Notes under the pieces: model-generated
What the model saw: only the letters and a program-made list of their open reading frames with translations
Told to the model about the DNA's origin: nothing
The model's database searches: none
Assembly (NCBI GenBank): GCA_944326445.1
Contig: CALVDZ010000010.1
Span: 1-64,000 of the forward strand
DNA from: an uncultured Helicobacter sp.
Lineage (GTDB): Bacteria > Campylobacterota > Campylobacteria > Campylobacterales > Helicobacteraceae
Length of the DNA: 64,000 nucleotides
Reading direction: 5' to 3'
Shown: positions 8,727 through 17,508 of the stretch, piece by piece
Layout of the letters: every line of letters starts with the position of its first letter
Numbering within the stretch: the first letter of the stretch is position 1
Position numbers and translations under genes: made by a program

Positions 8727-9449
8727 ATGTCAGCACTACTGCAAGTCTCAAAGCTGTGTTTTTACTATGGGCGTGAGCGTGTGCTAGATAATGTGAATCT
8801 CAGCATTAACCACCAAGAGTTTGTAGCCATCATAGGGCCAAATGGCGGGGGCAAAAGCACTCTGGCTAAGCTTATGGCAGGACTGCTAACCCCACACATA
8901 GGGAGCATTACCTACACGCCCCCAAACGCGCGCATAGGCTATGTCGCCCAAAACACGATGGAGCACCTTGATTTCCCCATCAGCGCATATGAAGTCGTGA
9001 TGATGGGATTTTTGCACAAAAGGTTTTTGCTAGCCACAAGGGAGCAAAAAGCCTACGCGCTGGAGATGATGGATAGGCTTGGAGTTTCGCATTTGGCAAG
9101 GCGCAAAATCGGGGCTCTAAGCGGGGGGGAGCGTCAGAGGGTGCTCATCGCTCGGGCACTCTGTGCTAAGCCCGATATACTCATACTCGATGAGCCCACT
9201 GCGAGCATAGATCTCAAGGGGCAGGAGGATATATTTAGGATTCTCCAAACCCTTAGCGCGCGTATGAGTATCGTGGTGATTAGCCACGATCTTTCAGCGA
9301 TTTTGCGCTATGCACACAAAATCGTGTATATCAACAAAACCGCAGTCCTCCACGATGTCCCTGATGTGGAATTTATAGAATCTAGTGGGCATTTTTGTGA
9401 AATCGATCTCTTTTATCAGCTCACCCAATCCCAAAAAGAGGCGCGATGA
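8727..9449 (+). CDS. znuC: Metal ABC transporter ATP-binding protein (ZnuC-like)
   Basis: A 240-residue ATPase of a zinc/manganese importer. Walker A G-P-N-G-G-G-K-S-T is near residue 36, the signature is L-S-G-G-E-R-Q-R, Walker B is I-L-I-L-D-E-P-T, and the switch His is in V-I-S-H-D-L. It lies 8 bases after the binding-protein gene, and its stop overlaps the permease start (ATGA), so the three form one unit. Confidence 0.88.
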   Translation: MSALLQVSKLCFYYGRERVLDNVNLSINHQEFVAIIGPNGGGKSTLAKLMAGLLTPHIGSITYTPPNARIGYVAQNTMEHLDFPISAYEVVMMGFLHKRFLLATREQKAYALEMMDRLGVSHLARRKIGALSGGERQRVLIARALCAKPDILILDEPTASIDLKGQEDIFRILQTLSARMSIVVISHDLSAILRYAHKIVYINKTAVLHDVPDVEFIESSGHFCEIDLFYQLTQSQKEAR

Positions 9450-10270
9450 TAGAATCTGTGTTTGAGATTTTGGGCTTAAAGTTCGTGTGGATGGCACTTT
9501 TGGTGTCGTTTTTGGTAAGTATCGTGAGCGGAGTGGTGGGCTCTATCGCGGTGGCAAATAAGAAGGTTTTTGTCGCTGGGAGCGTGGCTCATAGCGCATT
9601 TGGCGGTGTGGGCTTGGCACTTTTTTGCGGATTTTCGCCCACTTTGGGCGCGATGGTATTTGCGGTTGTCTTAGCATTACTACTCTCGTGGGCGGATAGG
9701 CATTATCACGATAGGCTAGATTCTTATATGGGGGCGATTTGGGCGTTTGGTATGGCGCTAGGCGTGGTGTTTATCGACTTCACGCCGGGCTATAATAGCG
9801 ATATCGCAAGCTATCTCTTTGGCTCAATCATCGCTGTGAGTGATGATGAGGCGCTCGCTATCGCGGTGTATGATGTGGTATTGCTAGGCTTTGTGGGCGT
9901 GTGCTATAAGCAGATTCTAGGGCTTTTGTATGATGAGGCGTTTTGCCGCGTACAGGGTGTGAATAGCGCGTGGCTTAGTGGCGTGATTTTTGTGTTTATC
10001 GCGGTGGGTGTGGTGATGAGCATGAGTGTGGCGGGGCTTATCCTCGTGCTTGCCATTCTCTCTATCCCTGCCTATATTGCCCAACTTTTTGTGGGATCGC
10101 TTAGAGCGATGATGTTTGTGGGATTTGTGCTCTCACTCGCGTTTATGTGGGTTGGATTCTTTCTTGCTTATTGGCTCAATATCAGCCCGGGTGCGTGTAT
10201 CGTGCTATTAATGTGCGTGGGAATGCTGATTGGCTTGGGGCTTAAGTTCATCTTGCAAAAGGAGGTTTAG
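9446..10270 (+). CDS. znuB: Metal ABC transporter permease (ZnuB-like, ABC-3 family)
   Basis: A 274-residue permease with eight or nine hydrophobic segments. Family blocks include V-A-G-S-V-A-H-S-A-F-G-G-V-G near residue 45 and the S-I-P-A-Y-I-A-Q-L coupling region near residue 210. It is the membrane channel of the three-gene metal importer. Its start overlaps the ATPase stop; two small membrane/export genes follow without a gap. Confidence 0.88.
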   Translation: MIESVFEILGLKFVWMALLVSFLVSIVSGVVGSIAVANKKVFVAGSVAHSAFGGVGLALFCGFSPTLGAMVFAVVLALLLSWADRHYHDRLDSYMGAIWAFGMALGVVFIDFTPGYNSDIASYLFGSIIAVSDDEALAIAVYDVVLLGFVGVCYKQILGLLYDEAFCRVQGVNSAWLSGVIFVFIAVGVVMSMSVAGLILVLAILSIPAYIAQLFVGSLRAMMFVGFVLSLAFMWVGFFLAYWLNISPGACIVLLMCVGMLIGLGLKFILQKEV

Positions 10271-10272
10271 AG

Positions 10273-10467
10273 ATGTCAATGCGTGAGGAAGATTCACTAA
10301 AAATCGCCAAAAGGGCGGTAAAAATCAGCCTATTTTGCGTGTGTTTAGTCTTAGTGCTTGGGGTGCTCTGTGTGTATATGATGCTCACACAAATCGATGC
10401 GAGTGCTGGGATTAGCCACCGCTTGGTAGAGCTTGAGCAGTATGTCAAAGCTTTGCCAAAGCCTTAG
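10273..10467 (+). CDS. Small single-pass membrane protein
   Basis: A 64-residue protein not recognised with certainty. It has a charged N-terminus (M-S-M-R-E-E-D), one hydrophobic segment at about residues 18-40, and a short C-terminal tail with an amphipathic stretch. It starts two bases after the permease stop, with AAAGGAGG in the permease end acting as ribosome site, and overlaps the next gene, so it probably belongs to the same transcript. Confidence 0.6.
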   Translation: MSMREEDSLKIAKRAVKISLFCVCLVLVLGVLCVYMMLTQIDASAGISHRLVELEQYVKALPKP

Positions 10468-10915
10468 AATCTGCGTGTGCTTATGCGCCATTGTGGGAGG
10501 GGCGTGGGCTGTGAGCCTTGATGAGCTTGAGTATGATGAGAATCTTGAGGGGGCAAAAATCGAGGCGATCATCTCCTATAAGTTAGAATTGCGCGATTCT
10601 ATCCCTGTGGGGGAGCGATATCGCGTCTCTAGGGCGATGCAGCACAAGCCAAATGAGATTGCCTTTGTATGCGATGTCGATGTGGGGGAGTATGATATCA
10701 GCGATGATATGGCGTTTTTTGTCCTCGCGCTATTAAGACGAGAAAAGGAGCAAGTGCTAGAATGCCTCTATAGCCACGAGGTGCTACTGCGTGATGAGAA
10801 TCTATGGCGTGAGGGCGCAGTGCGGCACTACGCGCTACTAGAGATCCCATCTGTGCGGGTGTATGCGTCCTTGCACAATCGCACTCTGATCCTAGAAGTG
10901 CTCAAAAATCACTAA
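10442..10915 (+). CDS. Putative exported protein, unknown function
   Basis: A 157-residue protein with a signal peptide ending near G-A-W-A-V-S and a soluble acidic remainder without recognisable domains. I do not recognise the family. The ATG at 10442 lies inside the previous gene; a TTG three codons earlier is also possible. Position suggests co-transcription with the metal importer, but no metal-binding motif is seen. Confidence 0.6.
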   Translation: MSKLCQSLRICVCLCAIVGGAWAVSLDELEYDENLEGAKIEAIISYKLELRDSIPVGERYRVSRAMQHKPNEIAFVCDVDVGEYDISDDMAFFVLALLRREKEQVLECLYSHEVLLRDENLWREGAVRHYALLEIPSVRVYASLHNRTLILEVLKNH

Positions 10916-10937
10916 GCTTACAAAACAAAGGAATGGT

Positions 10938-12059
10938 ATGAAACCCATAGTGTCTATGCGTGTGGTGGATTGGTATCTGCCCGATACGGAAGAAAATTTT
11001 TATGCCAATATGTTTGTGCGTGCGCTCTCACGCAAATACGATGTGCGCTATAGCAAGAATCCTGATTTTCTCATCTATGGCACATTTGGGTATGAGCATT
11101 TGCAATACGATTGCGTGCGGATATTTTTCACAGGGGAAAATCTGCGCACCAATTGGAATGTCGCGGACTATGGTATCGACTTTGATTATATGGATTTTGG
11201 CGATAGGCATTTGCGCTTGCCGTATGCTTTTATCTTAGATAAGCACCTAAAAGATGTGTGTGAAGCCTCTCGCACGCGCATTTTTTCCCCAATGATTGCA
11301 GAGCGAGAGAAGTTTTGTGCATTTATGGCGACAAATGGCGGTGGGGAGCACACAAAAGTGCGCGATAGATTTTTTGAACTCTTAGGCGCGTATAAACGCG
11401 TAGATTCTGGCGGGCAGTGGAACAACAATATCGGTGGGGCGATAGGGGATCGTTACAATGACTTTCAGAGCACCAAGCGCAAATGGCTGCAGCAGTATAG
11501 ATTCCATATTTGCTTTGAAAACTCAAGCTATCCGGGGTATCTGACTGAAAAGCTCTTTGACGCGTATGCCGCGGGCTGTATCCCGATATATTGGGGCGAT
11601 ACGAGCCTGCGCTGTGCGCCTCCCGCCCCCTTGCCCACGAGCGCGCACACAGAGCAACAGGATAGCGATGTGATAGATACGCAAATCCCGCATATCTCTG
11701 CGCATTTGCTTGAGTATGGCATCAATCCCAAAGCCTTTATCAACGCGCACAATTTCCCTAGCTTACAGGATCTAGTGCAGGAAGTAAAGCGCATAGATAA
11801 TGATGAGAAGGCGTATAAAGAGATGTATCTGCAACCTCTGTTTTTAGATGATTTTAATCCTTATGAATATTATGAGAAAAAGCTAGAGATGTTTTTAGAT
11901 TCTATCGTATCACAAGATTCAAAGACGGCATTGCGCAGGGGCGATGGCACACATATAAGACGCCATTATAGAATCTTACTCAAAGGCAGTGATCCATTAC
12001 AAGCATTGCGGAGCAACATTAAAAGAGAGGTTTCTAAAATTTTTAAAAGACATACATAA
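10938..12059 (+). CDS. GT10 alpha-1,3-fucosyltransferase
   Basis: Transfers fucose from GDP-fucose to GlcNAc in LPS O-chains, the step that builds Lewis-type antigens in Helicobacter. The diagnostic GT10 motif is near residue 190: F-E-N-S-S-Y-P-G-Y-L-T-E-K then D-A-Y and I-P-I-Y-W-G-D. F-F-T-G-E-N near residue 65 is also typical. After I-Y-W-G-D a Pro/Thr/Ser/His-rich stretch of about 30 residues is inserted before I-N-P-K-A-F-I-N, compared with the H. pylori enzymes as I know them. The basic C-terminal tail could bind the membrane. No C tract or heptad repeat switch is visible. Confidence 0.88.
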   Translation: MKPIVSMRVVDWYLPDTEENFYANMFVRALSRKYDVRYSKNPDFLIYGTFGYEHLQYDCVRIFFTGENLRTNWNVADYGIDFDYMDFGDRHLRLPYAFILDKHLKDVCEASRTRIFSPMIAEREKFCAFMATNGGGEHTKVRDRFFELLGAYKRVDSGGQWNNNIGGAIGDRYNDFQSTKRKWLQQYRFHICFENSSYPGYLTEKLFDAYAAGCIPIYWGDTSLRCAPPAPLPTSAHTEQQDSDVIDTQIPHISAHLLEYGINPKAFINAHNFPSLQDLVQEVKRIDNDEKAYKEMYLQPLFLDDFNPYEYYEKKLEMFLDSIVSQDSKTALRRGDGTHIRRHYRILLKGSDPLQALRSNIKREVSKIFKRHT

Positions 12060-12125
12060 AATAAATGCTAAGCGGGGCAAAGTCAAGAATGCGGTATTTG
12101 TATGTGTCATAAAGAAAGTTATCTA

Positions 12126-12212
12126 TGGTGCCGAGGGTCGGAATCGAACCGACACAGGGTTGCCCCTACTAGATTTTGAGTCTAGCGCGTCTACCAATTT
12201 CACCACCCCGGC
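12126..12212 (-). tRNA. tRNA-Leu (anticodon CAA)
   Basis: Reading the minus strand gives an acceptor stem GCCGGGG paired with CCTCGGC, the Leu-type D-arm with GGTAGACGCG, anticodon stem CTAGA/TCTAG with loop CTCAAAA (anticodon CAA, reads UUG), a long class II variable arm, a T-arm with GGTTCGATTCC, and an encoded CCA at 12126-12128. An open frame across this tRNA is not a gene. Confidence 0.95.
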
Positions 12213-12236
12213 ATAGAATCTATTGATTGTTCAAAA

Positions 12237-12321
12237 TGGTGCGCTGAGCGAGATTTGAACTCGCACGGGTCGCCCCGCCACCCCCTCAAGATGGTGTGTC
12301 TACCAATTCCACCACCAGCGC
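12237..12321 (-). tRNA. tRNA-Leu (anticodon GAG)
   Basis: Minus strand: acceptor stem GCGCTGG with TCAGCGC, Leu-type D-arm, anticodon stem CCATC/GGTGG with loop TTGAGGG (anticodon GAG, reads CUC/CUU), class II variable arm, T-arm GAGTTCAAATCTC, and encoded CCA at 12237-12239. It lies 24 bases from the CAA isoacceptor and just downstream of atpE on the same strand. Confidence 0.94.
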
Positions 12322-12327
12322 ATGGCT

Positions 12328-12341
12328 CCCGCAATCGCGGG
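12328..12341 (-). terminator. Short GC hairpin after atpE
   Basis: CCCGC/GCGGG stem with a four-base loop, about 7 bases after the atpE stop. There is no T run, so read-through into the tRNA pair is plausible. Confidence 0.35.
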
Positions 12342-12347
12342 AAGAAG

Positions 12348-12659
12348 TTATGAAAGAAAAGGATTGCTATAAAGTGCGATAATCGCCAATACTAGCGTAT
12401 AAATCACTTGTGCTTCGATAAGTGCTAGCGCAATAAACATCGTTCCAAGCAATTTACCGCTGATACCGGGGTTTCGCGCAGTCCCTGAGATAGTCGCTGC
12501 CGCAGCGTGTCCCATACCGATAGCACCACCAAGTGCCGCAATACCCACACCGATAACCGCACCAGCTACTGAATATGACTGAATCATATCCACACCACTC
12601 ACTTCAGCTCCAAAAGCCAAGCCAAGCATACCTACAAACATTACAAGAAAGAATTTCAT
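12348..12659 (-). CDS. atpE: F-type ATP synthase subunit c
   Basis: Forms the rotating proteolipid ring of the F0 motor. The 103-residue protein has a signal-like first segment, then two membrane helices separated by the polar loop A-R-N-P-G. The proton-carrying Glu is in L-I-E-A-Q-V-I-Y. The ATG at 12659 follows GGAGAGCAAGG; an upstream in-frame start would add a charged, non-conserved extension. As is usual in this group, subunit c stands apart from the other atp genes. Confidence 0.95.
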   Translation of the reverse strand: MKFFLVMFVGMLGLAFGAEVSGVDMIQSYSVAGAVIGVGIAALGGAIGMGHAAAATISGTARNPGISGKLLGTMFIALALIEAQVIYTLVLAIIALYSNPFLS

Positions 12660-12776
12660 CCTTGCTCTCCTTACACAAAAAAATACAAAGTCGTTCGGAT
12701 CCATCCCCTACTAAATCTTTGGAAGTGTGATTGTAGCGACACTTTGATAAAAGCTAGTTTAAATTTATACCTTTTC

Positions 12777-13391
12777 TCATTCTTGTCGCAAAAACTGCAG
12801 TGGGTATTTGCACTCTTTGCACACGACATTAGAATCTATTTTGTTGATTTTGCTATGGGTAGATTCTGAAACCTTATGAATCTTGCAATGGCATTGATAC
12901 ACATATATCGTGGGCTTCTCCTCTAGCTTGCAGCTTAATGCTTTCTGCTGCGCGGGAGATGCTAGGGTGCTTTCTAAAATCGCTTTTGTGTTGTTGGCGA
13001 TTTGGATGGCATTCCATTCCTCTATCCGCTTATCCTCTTGCATAATGTGCCCTATGAGCCAATCTCGCGCGATGATGAGCAGGCTTTCTTTGAGATCGTT
13101 GATAGAATGCGAGGTTTTGACTAGGGTTGCGACATTGCGCGTGAATTCCTTGTGAATCTCCTTGTGAGTGGGCAACTCCGGATAGCCTATGCTTTTCATA
13201 TATTCTTCCTCGTGCGCAAAATGCACGCGCATATAGTTGAAAAACTCTGCGAGGATCTCCTTGACTTCCGAGCGATTTGCCGCCTTATTGGCTGCTACCT
13301 CCACTCGGTGAGCGAGCTCAAAAAGCTTGCGGTGCTCGGCGTCAATTATCTCATTATGCACAGAATACTCCGGACTCCACTCTGGCAGCAT
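12777..13391 (-). CDS. Bacteriohemerythrin with C-terminal cysteine-rich segment
   Basis: An oxygen-binding di-iron four-helix protein. Iron ligands are visible as D-A-E-H-R-K-L-F-E-L-A-H, H-F-A-H-E-E-E-Y, H-K-E-I-H-K-E-F and H-I-M-Q-E-D-K-R, matching the H...HxxxE...HxxxH...HxxxxD pattern. The hemerythrin domain ends near residue 130. The last 45 residues or so carry C-H-C-K-I-H and C-K-E-C, a possible zinc-ribbon pair that is unusual for the family. Likely roles are O2 sensing, scavenging or delivery in a microaerophile; the tail hints at a binding partner or metal. Confidence 0.85.
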   Translation of the reverse strand: MLPEWSPEYSVHNEIIDAEHRKLFELAHRVEVAANKAANRSEVKEILAEFFNYMRVHFAHEEEYMKSIGYPELPTHKEIHKEFTRNVATLVKTSHSINDLKESLLIIARDWLIGHIMQEDKRIEEWNAIQIANNTKAILESTLASPAQQKALSCKLEEKPTIYVYQCHCKIHKVSESTHSKINKIDSNVVCKECKYPLQFLRQE

Positions 13392-13406
13392 TTATCCCTT
13401 CGCTCC

Positions 13407-13964
13407 TTAGATTTTCCTATAAGGCTTCTGTCCCACTTCATAAAAGTTATTCCCCTGTGCGTCAATGGCGACAATAGCAGGAAAATCCTCGATAGTGATG
13501 CGCGCCACTGCCTCTGGACCAAGCTCTGGATATGCCAAAACCTCGTATTTTTTGATGGTTTTTGAGATGAGCGCAGCCGCTCCCCCCACTGCCACCATAT
13601 ACACCACACCATTTGCTACCATAGAATCTATCACTTCTTTTGAGCGATAGCCCTTGCCTATCATACCGCTAATGCCTTGCGCGATGATAGTGGGGGTGTA
13701 TTTGTCCATTCTCCCGCTTGTAGTAGGACCTGCCGAGCCGATTGGATTTCCCGGTTTGGCGGGGCTTGGTCCTAGGTAGTAGATTGTCTCTCCTGCGAGC
13801 TCCACAGGAAGTTTTTCACCTCGTGCGAGAGCCTCTGTCAAAGCCTTGTGTGCCGCGTCTCTAGCGACTAAAATCGTCCCAGAGATGAGCACAGATTCTC
13901 CAGCCTTGAGGCTTTTGCCCACTTCTTTGCTAAAAGGTGCTCTGATTTTTTTCATCTCGCTCAT
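13407..13964 (-). CDS. Fumarate hydratase class I, beta subunit
   Basis: Small subunit of a two-component [4Fe-4S] hydro-lyase that interconverts fumarate and malate. The 185-residue length and G-S-A-G-P-T-T-S-G-R-M-D near residue 77 mark the fumarase/tartrate dehydratase beta family. It follows the alpha gene by 9 bases. L-tartrate dehydratase is the alternative substrate assignment, but no tartrate genes are nearby. H. pylori uses a class II FumC, so a class I pair is a difference. Confidence 0.85.
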   Translation of the reverse strand: MSEMKKIRAPFSKEVGKSLKAGESVLISGTILVARDAAHKALTEALARGEKLPVELAGETIYYLGPSPAKPGNPIGSAGPTTSGRMDKYTPTIIAQGISGMIGKGYRSKEVIDSMVANGVVYMVAVGGAAALISKTIKKYEVLAYPELGPEAVARITIEDFPAIVAIDAQGNNFYEVGQKPYRKI

Positions 13965-13973
13965 ACTTCCTCC

Positions 13974-14819
13974 TTATAGCTCGATATCCGCGTGGCGCGC
14001 AGCGTGGCAGTTGATATTAATCGCTACGGGCAATCCCGCGATATGTGTGGGATACCACTCGACATTGACTTTAAAGGCAGTTGTGCTACCTCCCAAGCCC
14101 TGTGGTCCCACGCCCGTGGCATTTGCCATCTCTAGTAGCTCCTCTTCGAGCTTAGCATATCGCTCATCGGGATTTTTAGAATCCACCTCACGCACCGCTG
14201 CTTTTTTGGCTAAGAGTGCGGCTTTTTCCATCGTGCCACCTATGCCCACGCCAATCACCATAGGAGGGCAGGCATTGGGTCCAGCGAGCTTCACAGCCTC
14301 TAAAAAGACATTTTTCACGCCTTGGATTCCATCAGCGGGGACAAGCATTTTTAAAATACTCTTATTTTCGCTCCCAAAGCCCTTGGGTGCGACTTGGATA
14401 TGCACCTTATCGCCGGGCACGATTCTAGTGTGGATCACCGCAGGGGCGTTGTTTGTCGTGTTTTTGCGCTCAAAGAGTGGCTCTGCCACCACGGATTTGC
14501 GCAAATACCCCTCACTATAGCCTTTTTTCACGCCCTCATTGATAGCATCTTCAATGTATCCACCCACGATATGCACATCCTGTCCGACATTGACAAACAC
14601 CACGAGCATACCGGTATCCTGACAAATGGGCATCATATTATCTTGCGCGATTTTGCCATTTTCAATAAGCGTGTTGATGATATTTTGTCCCAGCGGGGAT
14701 TGCTCGGTGCTTTTTGCCTTTGCAAACGCCTCTTTGATATCTTTTGTCTGCACACAGCACGCCTCAATCGCAAGTTTTGCGACAGCCTCTACGATATCTT
14801 GATACTTCACTTCCCTCAT
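13974..14819 (-). CDS. Fumarate hydratase class I, alpha subunit
   Basis: Large subunit that holds the oxygen-sensitive [4Fe-4S] cluster. Candidate cluster cysteines are in I-C-Q-D-T-G near residue 65, N-A-C-P-P near 183 and I-N-C-H-A-A-R near the C-terminus. Length (281) matches two-gene class I fumarases. The genes lie between the bacteriohemerythrin gene and a divergent MFS transporter gene; an oxygen-protection link with hemerythrin is only a speculation. Confidence 0.85.
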   Translation of the reverse strand: MREVKYQDIVEAVAKLAIEACCVQTKDIKEAFAKAKSTEQSPLGQNIINTLIENGKIAQDNMMPICQDTGMLVVFVNVGQDVHIVGGYIEDAINEGVKKGYSEGYLRKSVVAEPLFERKNTTNNAPAVIHTRIVPGDKVHIQVAPKGFGSENKSILKMLVPADGIQGVKNVFLEAVKLAGPNACPPMVIGVGIGGTMEKAALLAKKAAVREVDSKNPDERYAKLEEELLEMANATGVGPQGLGGSTTAFKVNVEWYPTHIAGLPVAININCHAARHADIEL

Positions 14820-14988
14820 CTTACAGCCTCCTTTAAGCTTTGTGTTTGCACTCCATTGTAACCAAAGATAACAAAAACAATTCTTAAGGTTTTATAAAGA
14901 ACACCCCACAACAAAGCCCATCACTTAGCTCAATGCTCCACAAAAACCTACATTTCTGAAAATAAGATTCACAAAAACACAAGAATAA

Positions 14989-14997
14989 TGCTACAAT
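14989..14997 (+). promoter_or_regulatory. Extended -10 for MFS gene
   Basis: TGCTACAAT fits the Helicobacter sigma-80 extended -10 (TGnTAyAAT). It lies 46 bases before the MFS start in the divergent gap with the fumarase genes. Confidence 0.6.
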
Positions 14998-15042
14998 CTT
15001 ACCCTATCAGATTCAAGTGAGATCGACTAAAGTGAGGGTTTG

Positions 15043-16299
15043 ATGCGGTTAAAAAAATCAGAGATTAAAGTGCTGGGGCTAAGTTCGCTTGGCGGTATGC
15101 TAGAGTTTTATGATTTTATTATTTTTGTGTTTTTTACAGAAGTGATTTCTAGCCTCTTTTTCCCGAGTTCGCTTGGTTCATTTTGGGCAAATATGAACAC
15201 CTATGGCGCGTTTGCTGCAGGGTATTTTGCAAGACCACTAGGCGGGATTATTATGGCGCATTTTGGCGATAAGAGCGGACGCAAAAAAATGTTTATCCTC
15301 TCCATTTTGCTGATGGTTATCCCTACTTTTGCACTTGGACTTATGCCCACTTTTGAGAGCATTGGCTATGCCGCGCCCCTCATACTTGTGCTTATTAGAA
15401 TCTTACAGGGCATTGCCATAGGTGGCGAGCTTCCGGGGGCTTGGGTATTTGTGTGCGAGCATAGCGATAATAAGACACTAGGCTTTTATATGGGGGCTTT
15501 TACAAGTGCTGTGATTGGCGGGATCTTGCTTGGGAGTGCGGTAACGCTTGGGATTAATCATCTTTTCACACAAGAGGAGATTAGAGAATATGCGTGGCGC
15601 GTGCCCTTTTTGCTTGGTGGGGTTTTTGGGATTATCTCGCTTTTTTTGCGTAGATTCTTAGAAGAGACACCGGTTTTTCGCGAGATCAAGGCTTTGCAGC
15701 AGACGCAGAGTTTTCCCGTCAAAGCCGTGCTACAATCGTTTAAAAAAAGTGTGATTTCTTCGTTTCTTAGCACTTGGATTCTCACAGGTTGTGTGGTTAT
15801 CATCGTGCTCTTATCGCCCAAGCTCTTAAGCCAAGTCTTTGGCGTTTTGGCTGCCGATAGGGTGCTCTATCAAATGGTAGCCATTTGCTGTCTTGCCTTT
15901 GGCAATATCCTAGCTGGGATTTTGAGCGATAGAATCGGAGTGGGGAGGGCAAGCACGATATTTGGCATAGGCTTGTTTATTTTTGCCTTTGGCTTTTATC
16001 ATTCCTTGATGACACATTATAGCCTTGAAACCACACTTTTGCTCTATTATGCTATGGCGCTTTGTGCGGGATTGACGGTTTTTACGCCCATCATTATGGT
16101 GCAGAGCTTCCCCGCTCCGATACGCTATAGTGGGCTTTCCTTTGCCTACAATATCTCATATGCGATTTTTGGCGGGCTCACACCGATATTTTTTGGGTGG
16201 GCGAGCGGAAGTGGCAATATCATAACCATTGGGTATTATCTGATGTTTTTGGGCGCATTGGCAGTGGTTATTGGCAGGCTTCACAAGCCCCAATCTTAA
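15043..16299 (+). CDS. MFS metabolite:proton symporter (ProP/KgtP-like)
   Basis: A 12-helix inner-membrane transporter of the metabolite:H+ symporter group. Seen are M-L-E-F-Y-D-F in helix 1, R-P-L-G-G then H-F-G-D-K-S-G-R-K between helices 2 and 3, and R-I-L-Q-G-I-A-I-G-G-E in helix 4, all signatures of ProP/ShiA/KgtP relatives. The substrate could be a dicarboxylate or an osmolyte; the neighbouring fumarase genes only weakly favour a dicarboxylate. The ATG at 15043 follows GAGGG; an overlapping TTG is one codon earlier. The 3' end overlaps convergent moaC by four bases. Confidence 0.85.
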   Translation: MRLKKSEIKVLGLSSLGGMLEFYDFIIFVFFTEVISSLFFPSSLGSFWANMNTYGAFAAGYFARPLGGIIMAHFGDKSGRKKMFILSILLMVIPTFALGLMPTFESIGYAAPLILVLIRILQGIAIGGELPGAWVFVCEHSDNKTLGFYMGAFTSAVIGGILLGSAVTLGINHLFTQEEIREYAWRVPFLLGGVFGIISLFLRRFLEETPVFREIKALQQTQSFPVKAVLQSFKKSVISSFLSTWILTGCVVIIVLLSPKLLSQVFGVLAADRVLYQMVAICCLAFGNILAGILSDRIGVGRASTIFGIGLFIFAFGFYHSLMTHYSLETTLLLYYAMALCAGLTVFTPIIMVQSFPAPIRYSGLSFAYNISYAIFGGLTPIFFGWASGSGNIITIGYYLMFLGALAVVIGRLHKPQS

Positions 16300-16769
16300 G
16301 CGCGCTGATAATCCCCGCTCTTACCCCCGCTCTTAGATTCTAAGCAAATATCGCTCATCACCATACTCTTATCAATGGCTTTGAGCATATCATACATCGT
16401 GAGCAACCCCACGCTCACGCTATGCAGAGCTTCCATCTCCACGCCCGTTTTCCCCTCGCATTTGACGAGAGATTCTATCCTAAAGGCGCACTCTCCCTCA
16501 ATAGGCGCGATTTCTACATTGATTTTGCTCAAAAACAACGGATGGCACATCGGGATAGCACTGCTCGTATTTTTAGCTGCCATAATCGCTGCAATCACAG
16601 CCGTTTGTATCACTGGTCCTTTTGTAGCAGTGTTGTGTAGCACCGCGTCAAAGGCATTTTTGCTCATCGTGATTTTGCCGCTTGCAAGTGCCTCACGCGT
16701 CGTGATATTTTTGGCACTCACATCGACCATTGTTGGGTTGTTGTGTTGGTTTAGGTGGGTTAGATTCAT
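16296..16769 (-). CDS. moaC: Cyclic pyranopterin monophosphate synthase
   Basis: Converts the MoaA product to cPMP in molybdenum cofactor synthesis. A 157-residue protein with M-V-D-V, I-P-M-C-H-P-L and E-A-L-H-S-V-S-V-G-L-L-T-M-Y-D-M-L-K-A, which hold the active-site residues, and the terminal K-S-G-G-K-S-G. The ATG at 16769 is chosen because AAGGA lies seven bases upstream; the ATG two codons earlier is too close to it. Confidence 0.94.
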   Translation of the reverse strand: MNLTHLNQHNNPTMVDVSAKNITTREALASGKITMSKNAFDAVLHNTATKGPVIQTAVIAAIMAAKNTSSAIPMCHPLFLSKINVEIAPIEGECAFRIESLVKCEGKTGVEMEALHSVSVGLLTMYDMLKAIDKSMVMSDICLESKSGGKSGDYQRA

Positions 16770-16785
16770 AAACATTCCTTTTTTG

Positions 16786-17499
16786 CTATTTGCGCGCGAT
16801 AATCACACCAAAATTCACCCATTTAAAGAGCACCTCGGTATGCCTAAAGCCCGCTTCTTGGAGTAAATGCAAGTTTTCTTGCAAAGTATAAGGGATAAGC
16901 ACATTCTCTAGTGCCTCGCGTTTGCGCGCGATTTGGGTTTTGGAGTAGCCATTATTTTGCTTATAAGTATGGTAATACTCTATCATTTGGCTATCAAGCA
17001 GTGCATCGGTGCTGCTCATCTTTTCACTAATGATAAAAATCCCGCCCTTTTTTAGAGCCCTGTGAATCTTGCGCACGAGCCCTAGCCTCTGTGGTGGGCG
17101 GATAAACTGCAGAGTGTAGTTGCTCACAAACGCGCTAGATTCTCTAAATCCCTCCTGCATACAATCAGCGATTTTAAACTCCACGGCGGCATTGTAGGCT
17201 TTTGCCTTCAATCTCGCGTGCTCTATCATCGCTTCAGAAGTATCTAGCCCGATAAGCGTGGCGGCGGTATGTGGCGCGAGGGCTAAGAGGAGATTACCCG
17301 TAGAGCAGCCTAGATCGTAGATAACGCCCTCTTTGGCGTTTAGCTTCAAAAAATCCACGCACAATGTGAGAGATTCTCTATAAAAAGGAATGGAGCGCTC
17401 AAGCATATCATCAAACACGCTAGCCACTTGTGCATCAAACTCGAATTTTTTTTGCACCTCTTGTGAGGATTGCTCAAAAAGCGTATCTTTTTTTTGCAT
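16786..17499 (-). CDS. cmoA: Carboxy-S-adenosyl-methionine synthase
   Basis: Makes carboxy-SAM from SAM and prephenate for the cmo5U modification of tRNA wobble uridine. The opening F-D-A-Q-V-A-S-V-F-D-D-M-L-E-R-S-I-P-F-Y is the CmoA fingerprint, followed by Y-D-L-G-C-S-T-G-N (SAM site). No cmoB is seen in the window. It starts 9 bases after the HD protein gene. Confidence 0.92.
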   Translation of the reverse strand: MQKKDTLFEQSSQEVQKKFEFDAQVASVFDDMLERSIPFYRESLTLCVDFLKLNAKEGVIYDLGCSTGNLLLALAPHTAATLIGLDTSEAMIEHARLKAKAYNAAVEFKIADCMQEGFRESSAFVSNYTLQFIRPPQRLGLVRKIHRALKKGGIFIISEKMSSTDALLDSQMIEYYHTYKQNNGYSKTQIARKREALENVLIPYTLQENLHLLQEAGFRHTEVLFKWVNFGVIIARK

Positions 17500-17508
17500 A
17501 AATTCTCT

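Noticed and set aside
11989..12216. Open frame of 75 codons across the tRNA-Leu(CAA) gene
   Set aside because: It is translated antisense through a tRNA; this is a well-known source of false protein calls.
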